Of a DNA stretch of 58,886 nucleotides, positions 1 to 8,524 are shown in pieces. The notes beneath the pieces were generated by a model that had not been told where the DNA came from, did no database searches, and was given only the letters and a program-made list of their open reading frames with translations. The position numbers and the translations under genes were made by a program. The stretch is from NCBI GenBank assembly GCA_035443885.1, contig DAOMNO010000020.1:1-58886 (forward strand). Reading direction: 5' to 3'. Origin of the DNA: DAOMNO01 sp035443885 (GTDB lineage Bacteria > Planctomycetota > Phycisphaerae > Phycisphaerales > SM1A02). Within the stretch, counting starts at the first letter, position 1. The number at the start of each line of letters is the position of its first letter.

Positions 1-10
1 CCCCCCGGCC

Positions 11-98
11 CCGCCGATACCACCACAGGAAGCCGGAAGTGGAAGAGGTGCGACGTTCCAAGACATCCGCCCCGTGCGAAGACCCGGCGTCGCTGTTT
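11..98. repeat. Dispersed intergenic repeat, copy 1
   Basis: This stretch matches 51952-52038. The first 36 bases are identical, and the remainder is clearly related with small gaps; both copies end in the same GCGTCGCTGTT. It lies outside any credible gene, downstream of the homogentisate dioxygenase stop. No transposase or terminal repeat is visible. The rest of bases 1-198 holds nothing else that I recognise. Confidence 0.75.
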
Positions 99-198
99 CA
101 GCCTACCCCCTGAACGGGCGGATGCAAGGGAAAACTTGTCGGGTTCGCAACGAAAAGGCTCGCTCAACAGAGGCATGAATACAGGCAAACCTGCTGGC

Positions 199-1473
199 TC
201 AGGTCCATGTATCCACAACCTTCTTCTCCCCCTCGCCCCCCTTCGGCGCGCCGTTGGGGTGATGCGTTCCTGCGGACTTCGGGAAGTGCTCGCCCTGCCA
301 GCTTGCGGGGTAGTGCGGGTCATCCATCTCGAGCGCAGCCTTCGTCGGGAAGAGCGGCCGGAAGGTGTCGCACATCACCGCCAGCTCGTTCGTATATTTC
401 GCACCGAGCGATGCCTCGATCGTGCCCGGATGCGGGCCGTGCGGGATGCCCTGCGGGTGCGCGGTGAGTGAGCCGACTTCAATGCCCTTGCGCGCTGCGT
501 AGTTGCCTTCCACGTAATACAGCACCTCATCTGAATCCAGATTCGAGTGGTTGTACGGCACAGGAATCGCCTGCGGGTGGAAATCCAGCATGCGCGGGCA
601 GAATGAGCAGATGACGAAGTTATGCGCCTCGAACGTCTGATGCGTGGGTGGCGGCATGTGGTGCTTGCCCACGATCGGGCTGAAGTCATCAATGTTGAAG
701 ATGTACGGGTAGTAGCAGCCGTCCCAGCCCACGACATCCAGCGGGTGATACGGATAGATGTATGAATGCACCTGATCGCGAGCCTTGATGCGCACCTCGA
801 ACTCGCCCTGCTCGTCGTAAGTCAGCGGCAGCTCCGGCAATCGCAGATCGCGCTCGCAATACGGCGCGTGTTCGAGGAACTGCGAAGTCTGCTTCGAGAT
901 GTAACGCGGCGGCGGCAGGATGTGCGAGCCGTTTGCCGTCTCGATGATGAGGAAGCGCGGCGATGGCTCGTCGCTGCCGCGCTGCGGTGGATCAAATTCC
1001 ATCCGGTAGATCACACCCTTGGGAATGATGATGTAGTCCTTCGGCTTGAAGCGCAGCGTACCCATGCTGGTGTAGCACGTGCCGTGACCGAAGTGGATGA
1101 ACAGGCATTCGTCGCCTTGCCCGTTCTTGTAGTAGTAGTCCATCGTTTCCGCAGGCGCGCAGATGGCCATTTCGCAATCCGCGTTGCCAAACACGACGAC
1201 GCGGCCAGTGATGGGGTCGCCCTTGGGCTTGCGTCCCATCGTCTTGACGTGCCGCATGCGCATCACGTCCTGCTCAACGTATTCCGGCTTGGTGGAGTAG
1301 AGCGGCTTCCAACCGGACACCTGCGTGGGCGGATGGATGTGGTACATCGTGGACGTGGGGCCGACAAAGCCCTCCGTGCCGAAAACTTCTTCGGAATACA
1401 GCGCGCCATCCGGCCTGCGGAACTGGATATGCCGCTTGGGTGGGAGCTGGCCGAGCTTGGTGTAATAGGGCAT
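199..1473 (-). CDS. hmgA: Homogentisate 1,2-dioxygenase
   Basis: This 424-residue protein is predicted to open the aromatic ring of homogentisate to maleylacetoacetate in tyrosine and phenylalanine breakdown, using a non-haem iron in the cytoplasm. The family is recognised from the opening (YYTKLGQLPPKRHIQFR), the TSTMYHIHPPTQV block near residues 41-52, and the cupin core. Putative iron ligands lie in the blocks YNHSNLDSDEV (residues 307-317, with H309 and E316) and PHGPHPG (344-350). The C-terminal 40 residues are low-complexity and Gly/Pro/Lys-rich. It is transcribed alone, away from manC, and has GAGGTAGAG upstream of the ATG. The preceding pathway enzyme (HPPD) is in the window at 18.8 kb, but no fumarylacetoacetase or maleylacetoacetate isomerase is seen. 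Confidence 0.92.
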   Translation of the reverse strand: MPYYTKLGQLPPKRHIQFRRPDGALYSEEVFGTEGFVGPTSTMYHIHPPTQVSGWKPLYSTKPEYVEQDVMRMRHVKTMGRKPKGDPITGRVVVFGNADCEMAICAPAETMDYYYKNGQGDECLFIHFGHGTCYTSMGTLRFKPKDYIIIPKGVIYRMEFDPPQRGSDEPSPRFLIIETANGSHILPPPRYISKQTSQFLEHAPYCERDLRLPELPLTYDEQGEFEVRIKARDQVHSYIYPYHPLDVVGWDGCYYPYIFNIDDFSPIVGKHHMPPPTHQTFEAHNFVICSFCPRMLDFHPQAIPVPYNHSNLDSDEVLYYVEGNYAARKGIEVGSLTAHPQGIPHGPHPGTIEASLGAKYTNELAVMCDTFRPLFPTKAALEMDDPHYPASWQGEHFPKSAGTHHPNGAPKGGEGEKKVVDTWT

Positions 1474-1511
1474 GGTTTCTCTACCTCATGTCAGGCCGAA
1501 TCAGACCTTCG

Positions 1512-1517
1512 ATTGTA
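1512..1517 (-). promoter_or_regulatory. Candidate -10 element for hmgA
   Basis: TACAAT on the minus strand, 38 bases upstream of the hmgA ATG, in the 170 bp gap between the divergent hmgA and manC genes. No good -35 match stands 17 bases further up, so this rests on the hexamer and its position alone. Confidence 0.35.
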
Positions 1518-1643
1518 GCGGGGGAGAAGCGCGCAGGGCATGAGCCGCGATCGCGCGGGGGGCTGATGCCAGTTGTCAGCGGTCAGAGACTCGTGTCCGT
1601 TGCTTCGTGCCTGTTGCCGCCCACGGCCTGCTACGATCCCGCC

Positions 1644-2726
1644 ATGCGATACGCGATGATTATGGCGGGCGGAGCGGGGACGCGGCTGTGGCCCATGAGC
1701 CGCCGCGCGAAGCCCAAGCAGTTGCTTCCGTTCATTCACGGCAGATCGCTGCTGCAGATCGCAGCCGATCGCCTCGAAGGTCTCGTTCCCATCGAGCGCA
1801 GACTCATCTGCACAGGTGAGGCGTTTCGCAGTGCGATTCGCGAGGCGATGCCAGCGTTCACGGATGAGCAGATTCTCGGTGAGCCAATGGGTCGCGACAC
1901 CGTCAACGCCGTCGGGTTGACCGCAGCGGTGCTGCACGCGCGTGATGCGAATGCGGTGTTCGCCGTGCTCACGGCGGACCATCTCATCGAACCGCAGGAC
2001 GAGTTTCAGCGATGCGTTGATCTTGGTTTTCGACTCGTCGAAGCCGACCCGTCGCGATTCGTTACATTCTCCATCACGCCGACTTACCCCGCGACAGGTT
2101 ATGGCTATGTTGAGCGAGGCGAGCCGATCGCGGGCTTCGATGGCGCCTATCGTGCGGGTCGATTCGCAGAGAAGCCCGATGCAGCAACCGCGCGAGGATT
2201 TCTCGATTCCGGCCGCTTCAACTGGAACAGCGGCATGTTTGTTTTCTCCGCTGCAATGTTCATGGAAGGTATGAAGCGATGGCTGCCGCGCAATCACGCG
2301 GGTCTGGCTGCCGTCGGCGAAGCGTGGGGCACGCCCGCGCGCGTGGCCGTGTTGCAATCGAGGTATCCGAATCTCGACAAGATCAGCGTTGACTACGGCA
2401 TGATGGAACCAGCTTCGCGCGAGCCGAGCCTTATCACCGTCTGCACCGTGCCCATGCGCGTTTCATGGATGGATGTAGGAAGCTGGCCGAGCTACGGCGA
2501 AACGCTGGATGCGGATGAACACGGCAATCGAACAAACGCGAATGCAGTTCATCTCGATTCGCGGAATATCCTCGCGGTGGCGGATGACCCGTCGCACGCC
2601 ATCACGACCATCGGCTGCGAGAATCTCATCATCGTGCGCACGAAGGACGCAACGCTGGTGTGCAGGACAGATCAGGATCAGCGCGTGAAAGACATGGCGG
2701 GGACGGTTCCGGAAGCGCTGCGTTAG
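1644..2726 (+). CDS. manC: Mannose-1-phosphate guanylyltransferase
   Basis: Predicted to make GDP-mannose from mannose-1-phosphate and GTP, a precursor for LPS or exopolysaccharide. The 360 residues open with the nucleotidyltransferase signature GGAGTRLWPMSR (residues 9-20) followed by PKQLL. The family blocks EPMGRDT, TADHLI, GYGYVERGEP, FAEKPD and WNSGMFVF follow in order, and VSWMDVGSW stands near the end. There is no C-terminal phosphomannose isomerase cupin, so this is the short monofunctional form. The ATG at 1644 is chosen because the open frame upstream has no homology-like content; a TACGAT hexamer lies at 1632-1637, which would give an almost leaderless transcript. ruvX begins 21 bases downstream and is probably cotranscribed. 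Confidence 0.9.
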   Translation: MRYAMIMAGGAGTRLWPMSRRAKPKQLLPFIHGRSLLQIAADRLEGLVPIERRLICTGEAFRSAIREAMPAFTDEQILGEPMGRDTVNAVGLTAAVLHARDANAVFAVLTADHLIEPQDEFQRCVDLGFRLVEADPSRFVTFSITPTYPATGYGYVERGEPIAGFDGAYRAGRFAEKPDAATARGFLDSGRFNWNSGMFVFSAAMFMEGMKRWLPRNHAGLAAVGEAWGTPARVAVLQSRYPNLDKISVDYGMMEPASREPSLITVCTVPMRVSWMDVGSWPSYGETLDADEHGNRTNANAVHLDSRNILAVADDPSHAITTIGCENLIIVRTKDATLVCRTDQDQRVKDMAGTVPEALR

Positions 2727-2747
2727 CGCGCCGCGCGGTTTGCACTC

Positions 2748-3167
2748 ATGCGATACCTGGCCATTGATCTCGGCGACAAGCGAACCGGTTTTGCGGTGGG
2801 GGATGACTTCACGCGCATGGCAGCGCCCGTTGGTATGGTGGAGTTGCCCGTCGGTCCGCGATTGATCGAAGCGATTGCACAGGTGATACGCGATCATGAA
2901 CCGGGCGCGATCGTGCTCGGCCTGCCGCTGAACATGGACGGAACAGAAGGCGACGCCGCGAAGCGCGTGCGCATGTTCGGTGAACAGGTCGCCGCGGCGA
3001 CGGGCCTGCCGATTCACGTACAGGATGAACGCTTGACGAGCTACGCAGCGGACCAGCGCATGGCGCAAACCGGCCGAACGCACAAGCAGAAAAAACAGCT
3101 TCGCGATGCGCTTGCCGCTGCGGAGATTCTTCGTGATTTTCTTGATGCCCGCGCCGCGGGTGAATGA
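2748..3167 (+). CDS. ruvX: Putative Holliday junction resolvase / pre-16S rRNA nuclease (YqgF family)
   Basis: This 139-residue RNase H-fold protein belongs to the YqgF/RuvX family, linked to 16S rRNA 5'-end processing and possibly Holliday junction resolution. Diagnostic blocks are AIDLGDKRTGFAV at residues 5-17 (first catalytic Asp at 7), the VLGLPLNMDGTEG block in mid-protein, and VQDERLTS followed by an A..R repeat near the C-terminus. Length is normal for the family. It follows manC closely on the same strand and converges on the dus gene, whose stop lies 16 bases away. Confidence 0.9.
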   Translation: MRYLAIDLGDKRTGFAVGDDFTRMAAPVGMVELPVGPRLIEAIAQVIRDHEPGAIVLGLPLNMDGTEGDAAKRVRMFGEQVAAATGLPIHVQDERLTSYAADQRMAQTGRTHKQKKQLRDALAAAEILRDFLDARAAGE

Positions 3168-3183
3168 CGGAGCATCCGCCCGT

Positions 3184-4317
3184 TCACGCTTCGTTGTAGT
3201 GCCTGTCCAGCACATCGCGCCACTGCGAAACGGAGTGGCAACGGATAAATTCGTTTTTCACCGCGTCAGGCGTGGGGTGGTGCGCGCTGAACTTGATGCC
3301 GAACTTCCGCATGATGCGAGACGCATTGCGCTCGCCGTGCAGCGCCATGGAAAGCTGGAAATGGTCGAGCAGCACATCGCGCTGTTCGCGCAGCGTTGGT
3401 GAGGTCGGCAATTCGCCTCGCATCAGTTGCCGCGCCTGGCGAAAAATCCACGGATTGCCGATGCACCCACGCGCAACGCTTGCTGCGTGCACGCCGGTGT
3501 ATTCGAGCATGAGAAAGATGTCGTGCACGGTCCAGACATCGCCTGAGCCGAAGATAATTTTGTCCGGGTGGCGCGCGGTGAGATCGCGCAGAAACTCCCA
3601 CTTGCCAGGCCCCAGGTACTTCTGCTGCACGGTTCTGCAATGCACGGTCGTCCACGCGTAGCCGAGTTCGTAGCATGCGTTGAACACGATCTCGAAGTTT
3701 CTCGCCATTTCGTCGGAGTCGTCCCATGCGCGGCGGAGTTTCACCGTCGTTGGAATCTCTTTCGGTACGGCGTCGCGCACGGCCTTCAGCACGTCGATCG
3801 CTTCGCGGGGCGATGTGAGAAAGTGGCCGCCGCGATTGGATTTCTTGATCTTCTTCACGGGACACGCGAAGTTGACATCAATGACTTCGTAACCCATGTC
3901 GAGCAGGATCATCGCGCCTTTCGCCATAGTGTCTGGCTTGGTGCCCATGATCTGCCCAGCGATGGGGTGATCGCTCAGGCCGCCTTCGGCGCGCGGCGTG
4001 TTGTCCTCGATGTCGCCCGTGCCGCATTCGGTGGCGAGCAGGTCGGGGTCTTCGCGTGTGCGCCCCTTGCCGCCGTTGATGAGCGTGAGATCAAGCAGGG
4101 CTTCGGTGATGCAGAACGGGCAGCCGTGCCTGCGGGCGATCAGTCGCATTGGCCCGTCGGAATAGCCTGCAAGCCCGGCCTGAAAGAACGGCGCATCGAA
4201 GCCCGGCACCAGCGCGGGTATGCGCGGATCAATATGCGCGCTGCGGGCGATCGCCTCGACGGATCGATCGACCTGGCGCGGTTTCAGTTCAGGACTTGGA
4301 TCAAGCTCAACGGACAT
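3184..4317 (-). CDS. dus: tRNA-dihydrouridine synthase
   Basis: A flavoprotein (377 residues) that reduces uridines in the D-loop of tRNA. The TIM-barrel family is shown by AGYSDGPMRLIARRHG near the N-terminus, IAGQIMG, the catalytic-cysteine block DVNFACPVKKIKKS, TVKLRRAWDD, TVHCRT and FGSGDVWT. About 35 residues precede the barrel, somewhat longer than typical DusB. The ATG at 4317 is preferred over one 33 bases upstream because a TATCAT -10-like hexamer (4326-4331, minus strand) lies 8 bases before it. The gene is divergent from a small lipoprotein gene. Which Dus subtype it is cannot be decided from the sequence alone. Confidence 0.88.
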   Translation of the reverse strand: MSVELDPSPELKPRQVDRSVEAIARSAHIDPRIPALVPGFDAPFFQAGLAGYSDGPMRLIARRHGCPFCITEALLDLTLINGGKGRTREDPDLLATECGTGDIEDNTPRAEGGLSDHPIAGQIMGTKPDTMAKGAMILLDMGYEVIDVNFACPVKKIKKSNRGGHFLTSPREAIDVLKAVRDAVPKEIPTTVKLRRAWDDSDEMARNFEIVFNACYELGYAWTTVHCRTVQQKYLGPGKWEFLRDLTARHPDKIIFGSGDVWTVHDIFLMLEYTGVHAASVARGCIGNPWIFRQARQLMRGELPTSPTLREQRDVLLDHFQLSMALHGERNASRIMRKFGIKFSAHHPTPDAVKNEFIRCHSVSQWRDVLDRHYNEA

Positions 4318-4325
4318 GGGCCATG

Positions 4326-4331
4326 ATGATA
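4326..4331 (-). promoter_or_regulatory. Candidate -10 of dus, leaderless spacing
   Basis: TATCAT on the minus strand, 8 bases before the dus ATG. A divergent GGTACACT lies only 12 bases away on the other strand, so this 42 bp gap would hold two back-to-back promoters with almost no 5' leader on either side. Confidence 0.35.
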
Positions 4332-4343
4332 CGCCCCGCCGGT

Positions 4344-4351
4344 GGTACACT
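4344..4351 (+). promoter_or_regulatory. GGTACACT element upstream of lipoprotein gene
   Basis: GGTACACT followed by 8 bases and then the ATG at 4360. The same octamer stands just upstream of starts at 18099, 23748, 35278 and 50788. TACACT is a plausible -10 box, and transcription would begin at or next to the start codon. Confidence 0.45.
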
Positions 4352-4359
4352 CCTTCGTC

Positions 4360-4788
4360 ATGGGATACGTTTGGACGTTTCTAGCGGTCTTCACGGTTGT
4401 CGCCGCGGGCTGTGCTTCGAGGACATACCACCCCGATCGCGCGACGGTGCCCTATCCGTACCATTTGCACACGGCTCAGTCGATTGATGTGCAGGTCTTT
4501 CGTGATGGCACGAATATGGAACTGGTCAACGGCACTGGCCGCTCGTTCACAGATTTTGATCTCTGGGTCAATCAGCGATGGGTGCGGCGGGTGGAGTCGC
4601 TTCCTGCGGGCGGCAGACTCAGGCTTTCGCTCTGGGATTTTTACGATGAGCGAGGCGAAACTATGGAAGCGGGGGGCATCTGGCGCACCCGTGGCGAGAC
4701 GCCTCTGCGACTGGTCCAGATTCAGCTTGACGACCATACGCCGCTGATCGGGCTTGTAACCGTCCGTGATGAGCCTCTGGAGCCGTAA
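4360..4788 (+). CDS. Small putative lipoprotein, function unknown
   Basis: A 142-residue protein with a lipoprotein-type signal: a hydrophobic segment ending in VVAAGC, with the candidate lipidated Cys at residue 18. The remainder is soluble and rich in aromatic and charged residues (FTDFDLWVNQRWVRRVESL near the middle). I see no recognisable enzymatic motif. A GTG 18 bases upstream (4342) would add MVHSFV, but the ATG fits the GGTACACT promoter spacing better. It is divergent from dus and followed by a small membrane protein gene on the same strand. The prediction of outer- or inner-membrane anchoring is inference from the signal only. Confidence 0.6.
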   Translation: MGYVWTFLAVFTVVAAGCASRTYHPDRATVPYPYHLHTAQSIDVQVFRDGTNMELVNGTGRSFTDFDLWVNQRWVRRVESLPAGGRLRLSLWDFYDERGETMEAGGIWRTRGETPLRLVQIQLDDHTPLIGLVTVRDEPLEP

Positions 4789-4866
4789 TCGGGCCTAAAA
4801 TTTGCGGTGTGACTTTCCGAAGAAGTCTGCACGCGGATGGTCCGCTCCGAAAGGGTGAGGTGCGAC

Positions 4867-5088
4867 ATGGAACAGCTCTTCAATGCTGCGGCAGAAAACT
4901 GGTTCTGGAGCGTGATCGGCATCATCGTTGTGGTGTGGGTGATCGCTGCGACATTCGATTCGATCATCAAGACGAGCGCACGCGAGCGTTCACGCCGCGA
5001 GATCGCTGCATATATCGCAGAAGGCAGCATGACCCCCGAACAGGGCGAACGGCTGCTGAAGGCGGGGCGCGACGACGCTTCGTGCTAG
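4867..5088 (+). CDS. Small membrane protein with SHOCT-like tail
   Basis: A 73-residue protein with one hydrophobic helix (WSVIGIIVVVWVIAATF, about residues 12-28). A charged segment and a short C-terminal helical hairpin follow (IAAYIAEGSMTPEQGERLL), resembling the SHOCT-type tails found on many small bacterial membrane proteins. The ATG at 4867 is favoured over one 30 bases upstream because GTGAGG stands about 6 bases before it. Its role is unknown. It sits between a lipoprotein gene and a convergent deaminase gene. Confidence 0.55.
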   Translation: MEQLFNAAAENWFWSVIGIIVVVWVIAATFDSIIKTSARERSRREIAAYIAEGSMTPEQGERLLKAGRDDASC

Positions 5089-5221
5089 GAACGTTCACAC
5101 GTCCAAATGAGACGACGCGACTTTCTCGCGGTCAGCAAGGGCTGGATTTCAGCAACAGAATCCTGCACGGCATCTGGCGCGCTATTCCATCGCTACCAAC
5201 GCGAGCTGTTTGGACGTTTGC

Positions 5222-5671
5222 TCACTCGCCGATGTCTTCCGCCCAGAGGTCGGGTTTTTCGCGTTGAAGTCGTTCCATCAGCGCGATGCACCGCGGGTCG
5301 TTGCGCACGATAATTTCAATGCCTTTTGATTGCATCCATGTTTCCGCGCCGAGGAAGGTTCTGTTTTCGCCGACGATGACGCGTGGAATCTTGAACAGGA
5401 TTGCGGTGCCTGAACACATCGGGCAGGGGCTGAGCGTGGAAACGAGCGTCAGCGAGGGCCAGTCGCGCCGCCGCCCTGCGTTGCGAATGCACACGACTTC
5501 CGCGTGAGCGGTGGGGTCGCCTGACTGGACTCGCTCGTTGTGGCCCCGTGCGACGATGTGGCCGGATGCATCGACCAGAACGGAACCGATGGGAATGCCG
5601 CCTTCCGCCCACGATTTTTCAGCTTGTTCGATTGCTGCGTTGAGCCAAGGCGCGAGCGCACTATGATCCAT
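5222..5671 (-). CDS. Cytosine deaminase, yeast Fcy1 type
   Basis: A zinc-dependent deaminase of 149 residues. Zinc and catalytic residues are in HAE (H56, E58) and PCPMC (C83, C86). The full length resembles yeast cytosine deaminase more than bacterial TadA or CDA. Shared features are GGIPIGSVLVD, ARGHNER.QSGDPTAHAE, TLSPCPMCSG, IPRVIVGEN, and the C-terminal PDLWAEDIGE, in which the last Asp (146) matches the substrate-binding Asp of the fungal enzyme. Predicted activity is cytosine to uracil, though a related base deaminase is possible. Its start lies 30 bases from that of the divergent phosphatase gene, so both share one short promoter region. Confidence 0.8.
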   Translation of the reverse strand: MDHSALAPWLNAAIEQAEKSWAEGGIPIGSVLVDASGHIVARGHNERVQSGDPTAHAEVVCIRNAGRRRDWPSLTLVSTLSPCPMCSGTAILFKIPRVIVGENRTFLGAETWMQSKGIEIIVRNDPRCIALMERLQREKPDLWAEDIGE

Positions 5672-5701
5672 GGTTCATTTCTCCAACTGGAACTCCCCCC
5701 C

Positions 5702-7096
5702 ATGACGCTATTGTCCGCTGCTGATGCCCCTGCCACAACCCAACTGCGAGGTCGCGAGGCCCTGCTGAAGGGTATGCGTCGCATGGACATTTCGGGCAAC
5801 AAGCGCATCGCCACCATCATGGAGCTGGTCGGTGCGCTCAGTCGCGCACAGGACCCGCGCGAAGTACTTCGCGTTTTTTCACAGGGCATGGTGAAACTCA
5901 ACGGGCCGCGCGGGTATGTTTCGCTGTCCACGCGCGGCCTCAAGCCGGGCGAATATCGCATCACCCGACTGCTTTCCAACGAGGGCGATGACACCATCGA
6001 CGCTGCCGACCCCTGGTCCACCGCGCACTCCATCCCGATTCACACTGGCGGGTTCTTCGGCGAACTCATCCGCAGCGCGTACCCGGAAGTCGTACACGAT
6101 CTTCATGTGGAGAACGACCCTGTCGTCGGCGATGCGCTCGCGCACTACCGAAGCATGATGGCGGTGCCGATTTTCGACAACGGCGAGCCGCTTAACTGGT
6201 CTGTCATTCTGCTGCCTGAGCCGGACGCCTTTCGGCTTGAAGGGCTTGAGGAGACCATCGTTCGCGTGAATCTGGTCGGCGGCACCGTGCGCAAGGTGCT
6301 CATGACGCAGGAACTCAAGCAGGCGAACGAGCGCATCCGCAAAGAGGTTGAACAGATCGCGCGAATCCAGCGCACGCTGCTGCCCGACACGATGCCCACC
6401 ATCACAGGCGTCAAACTCGCAGCCAGTTATGAAACCTTCGAGCAGGCGGGCGGCGATTATTACGACTTTCTCCCGCTGCGCAGTGTGCCGGGCGGCGAGC
6501 CAGACCCCGATGGCCCGTGGGCGATTTTCATTGCGGATGCTTCAGGCCACGGCCCCGCTGCTGCGGTTGTGATGGCGATGCTGCATTCGATCCTGCATGC
6601 GTATCCATCGCTGCCGGAAGGCCCCGGCGACATGCTGCGCCACATCAACGAGCACCTGTGCGCCAAGCGCATCGAAGGCTCGTTTGCCACGGCGTTCCTT
6701 GCGATCTACGACCCGCCCACGCGCCGGCTCACCTACGCCCGCGCGGGCCATAATCCGCCGCTGCTCAAGAGCGAGGGCGAAGGCCAGCCGGTTGTTCGGC
6801 TTGATGAAGTCGGTGAGATTCCGCTCGGCGTGATGCGCGGCGTGCGATATGAAGAAGCCACGCGAATCCTTAGCGTAGGAGAAACGCTGGTGCTCTACAC
6901 CGACGGCATCACCGAAGCGATGTGCCCGCAGGGCGAAATGTTCGGCATCGAAGGGCTTGAAGCATCACTCACCGCCTGCACCGGTGAGCCGGATTGCGTC
7001 ATCAAGTCCACCGCTGCATCGCTCACGGCGCATGAAGGCGGCGTGCGTCCGACCGATGATCAAACGCTTGTCGCGATGAAGATCGTTCAGACGTGA
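5702..7096 (+). CDS. GAF domain - SpoIIE/PP2C-type serine phosphatase
   Basis: A cytoplasmic signalling phosphatase of 464 residues. Residues about 30-200 form a GAF-like sensor domain. A short helical linker follows (QELKQANERIRKEVEQIARIQ, about 203-223), leading into the SpoIIE/RsbU phosphatase domain at 224-464. Metal-ligand aspartates are visible in GGDYYD (D252), IADASGHGPAA (D279), YTDGITEA (D401) and PTDDQT (452-453). Such RsbU-like enzymes usually dephosphorylate an anti-sigma-factor antagonist, but no STAS protein or anti-sigma kinase is nearby, so the target is unknown. The start at 5702 is chosen as the first ATG that does not run into the divergent deaminase gene; an ATG at 5663 is the alternative. 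The 3' end overlaps the convergent nhaA by 10 bases. Confidence 0.85.
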   Translation: MTLLSAADAPATTQLRGREALLKGMRRMDISGNKRIATIMELVGALSRAQDPREVLRVFSQGMVKLNGPRGYVSLSTRGLKPGEYRITRLLSNEGDDTIDAADPWSTAHSIPIHTGGFFGELIRSAYPEVVHDLHVENDPVVGDALAHYRSMMAVPIFDNGEPLNWSVILLPEPDAFRLEGLEETIVRVNLVGGTVRKVLMTQELKQANERIRKEVEQIARIQRTLLPDTMPTITGVKLAASYETFEQAGGDYYDFLPLRSVPGGEPDPDGPWAIFIADASGHGPAAAVVMAMLHSILHAYPSLPEGPGDMLRHINEHLCAKRIEGSFATAFLAIYDPPTRRLTYARAGHNPPLLKSEGEGQPVVRLDEVGEIPLGVMRGVRYEEATRILSVGETLVLYTDGITEAMCPQGEMFGIEGLEASLTACTGEPDCVIKSTAASLTAHEGGVRPTDDQTLVAMKIVQT

Positions 7097-8358
7097 TCCG
7101 TTTCGCCATTGGCTTCAACGCGCCATGGCGGCCTCTTGCGGATGAAGAACAGCAGCAGCGCAGAGCCGACCACCGCACTCAACAGCGAGCCGACGAGCAC
7201 GCCGATTTTGCCTGCTTCAAGCAGCACGCCATCAAGCGACAGCCCCGCGATGAGCAGCGACATGGTGAAGCCGATGCCCGCGAGACAGCCCGCACCGATC
7301 ATGATGGGCCAGTTGACGCCGACGGGCAGCCGCGCGAGGCCGAGCCGCACGCCGAGGTAGCTAAACGCCACGATGCCGATCGGTTTACCGAGGAAGAGAC
7401 CGATCGCGACCGCGAACATGACGGGGTTTGTGATGGCGCTGGCGTCGATCGCCACGCCGACGTTCGCCAGCGCGAACAGCGGCACGATGACGAACGCCAC
7501 CCACGGATGCAGGGAGAATTGAAGCCGTTCGAGCGGCGAGATGGATTCATACGCCGTCGTGGCAAGCTGGCCGACGGCGCGTTGACGCTGCCTTGCCGAG
7601 TTATTGTTGTGCGAAGGCGCGGGTTGGCTGTCGCCTCGCAACCGTTTGAGCGCGTTGCCTGCAATGTCGAGGAACGCATCGTTGCCGATCCACGCACTGG
7701 CAGGTGTAAGCAGGCCGAGCATGACGCCCGCCACGGTGGCGTGCACGCCGGACTCAAGAAAGCACAGCCAGATTCCTGCGCCCACGATGACATATGCAGG
7801 CACGCGCCGAACGCCGATGCGGTTGAGGAAATACACAACTCCAAAGCCGAGTGCAGCAAGCCCAAGCGCGGTGAGTGAAATCTCGCTCGTGTAGAACAGT
7901 GCGATGACCAGGACCGCGCCGATATCGTCCGCAATGGCCAGCGAGAGGACGAAGATTTTGAGGCCCGCAGGCACGCGCGAGCCGAGCATCGCAATCAGCG
8001 CGACAACGAACGCGATGTCCGTAGCGATGGGCACGCCCCACCCGCCGCGACCCGGTCCGTCTGCTTCAAGCAGAAGGAAGATCAATGCAGGCGCGATCAT
8101 GCCGCCCAGCGCCGCAAGCGCGGGCAGCGCGGCTTTTTTGGGATCGCGCAGCTCGCCGGCCACCAGCTCGCGCTTGATCTCCAGCCCCATCACAAAGAAG
8201 AAGATGGTCATCAGACCATCAGTGATCCAGTGATGAAGCGTGTCCGTCGGCAGTTTCCACGAGCCGATGTGCAGGCTCACTTCCATGTGCCAGAAGTGGG
8301 CGTATGACTCCGCCCACGGCGAGTTGGCTGCGATCAGCGCGATGACCGTGCACGCCAA
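7087..8358 (-). CDS. nhaA: Na+/H+ antiporter NhaA, start uncertain
   Basis: An inner-membrane sodium/proton antiporter for pH and salt balance. Key blocks are FFVMGLEIKRELVAGELRDPKKA, GWGVPIATDIAFV (the Asp equivalent to E. coli D133), SLAIADDIGAVLV (the paired Asp equivalent to D163/D164) and ESGVHATVAGVMLGL. The first ordinary start codon in frame is a TTG at 8358, but that would delete half of helix I. The frame continues upstream to about 8460, encoding NAPVQQWIQPF, ARFFQIEAAGGFVLLA, which is the conserved NhaA N-terminus. No ATG, GTG or TTG exists between the TTG and the stop at 8548-8550. The true start may be a CTG (8445 or 8439) or ATT (8460), or the start codon may have been lost. 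A loop of about 40 residues (RLRGDSQPAPSHNNN) sits in the middle of the protein. Confidence 0.88.
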   Translation of the reverse strand: MACTVIALIAANSPWAESYAHFWHMEVSLHIGSWKLPTDTLHHWITDGLMTIFFFVMGLEIKRELVAGELRDPKKAALPALAALGGMIAPALIFLLLEADGPGRGGWGVPIATDIAFVVALIAMLGSRVPAGLKIFVLSLAIADDIGAVLVIALFYTSEISLTALGLAALGFGVVYFLNRIGVRRVPAYVIVGAGIWLCFLESGVHATVAGVMLGLLTPASAWIGNDAFLDIAGNALKRLRGDSQPAPSHNNNSARQRQRAVGQLATTAYESISPLERLQFSLHPWVAFVIVPLFALANVGVAIDASAITNPVMFAVAIGLFLGKPIGIVAFSYLGVRLGLARLPVGVNWPIMIGAGCLAGIGFTMSLLIAGLSLDGVLLEAGKIGVLVGSLLSAVVGSALLLFFIRKRPPWRVEANGETDHV

Positions 8359-8524
8359 GAGTACAAAGCCGCCAGCCGCCTCAATCTGGAAGAAGCGCGC
8401 GAACGGCTGTATCCACTGCTGGACAGGGGCGTTCGGCAGATTCAGCGGGCGATCCGGAATCGGCGAACTTGAGGGCGGCGTGCTGATATCGGGTGTCCTT
8501 GAAACGCAATCGTGCGCGACGGAC

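Noticed and set aside
5107..5313. Plus-strand frame beginning MRRRDFLAV, resembling a Tat signal
   Set aside because: The hydrophobic stretch that must follow the twin-Arg is missing, and the frame runs antisense into the cytosine deaminase.
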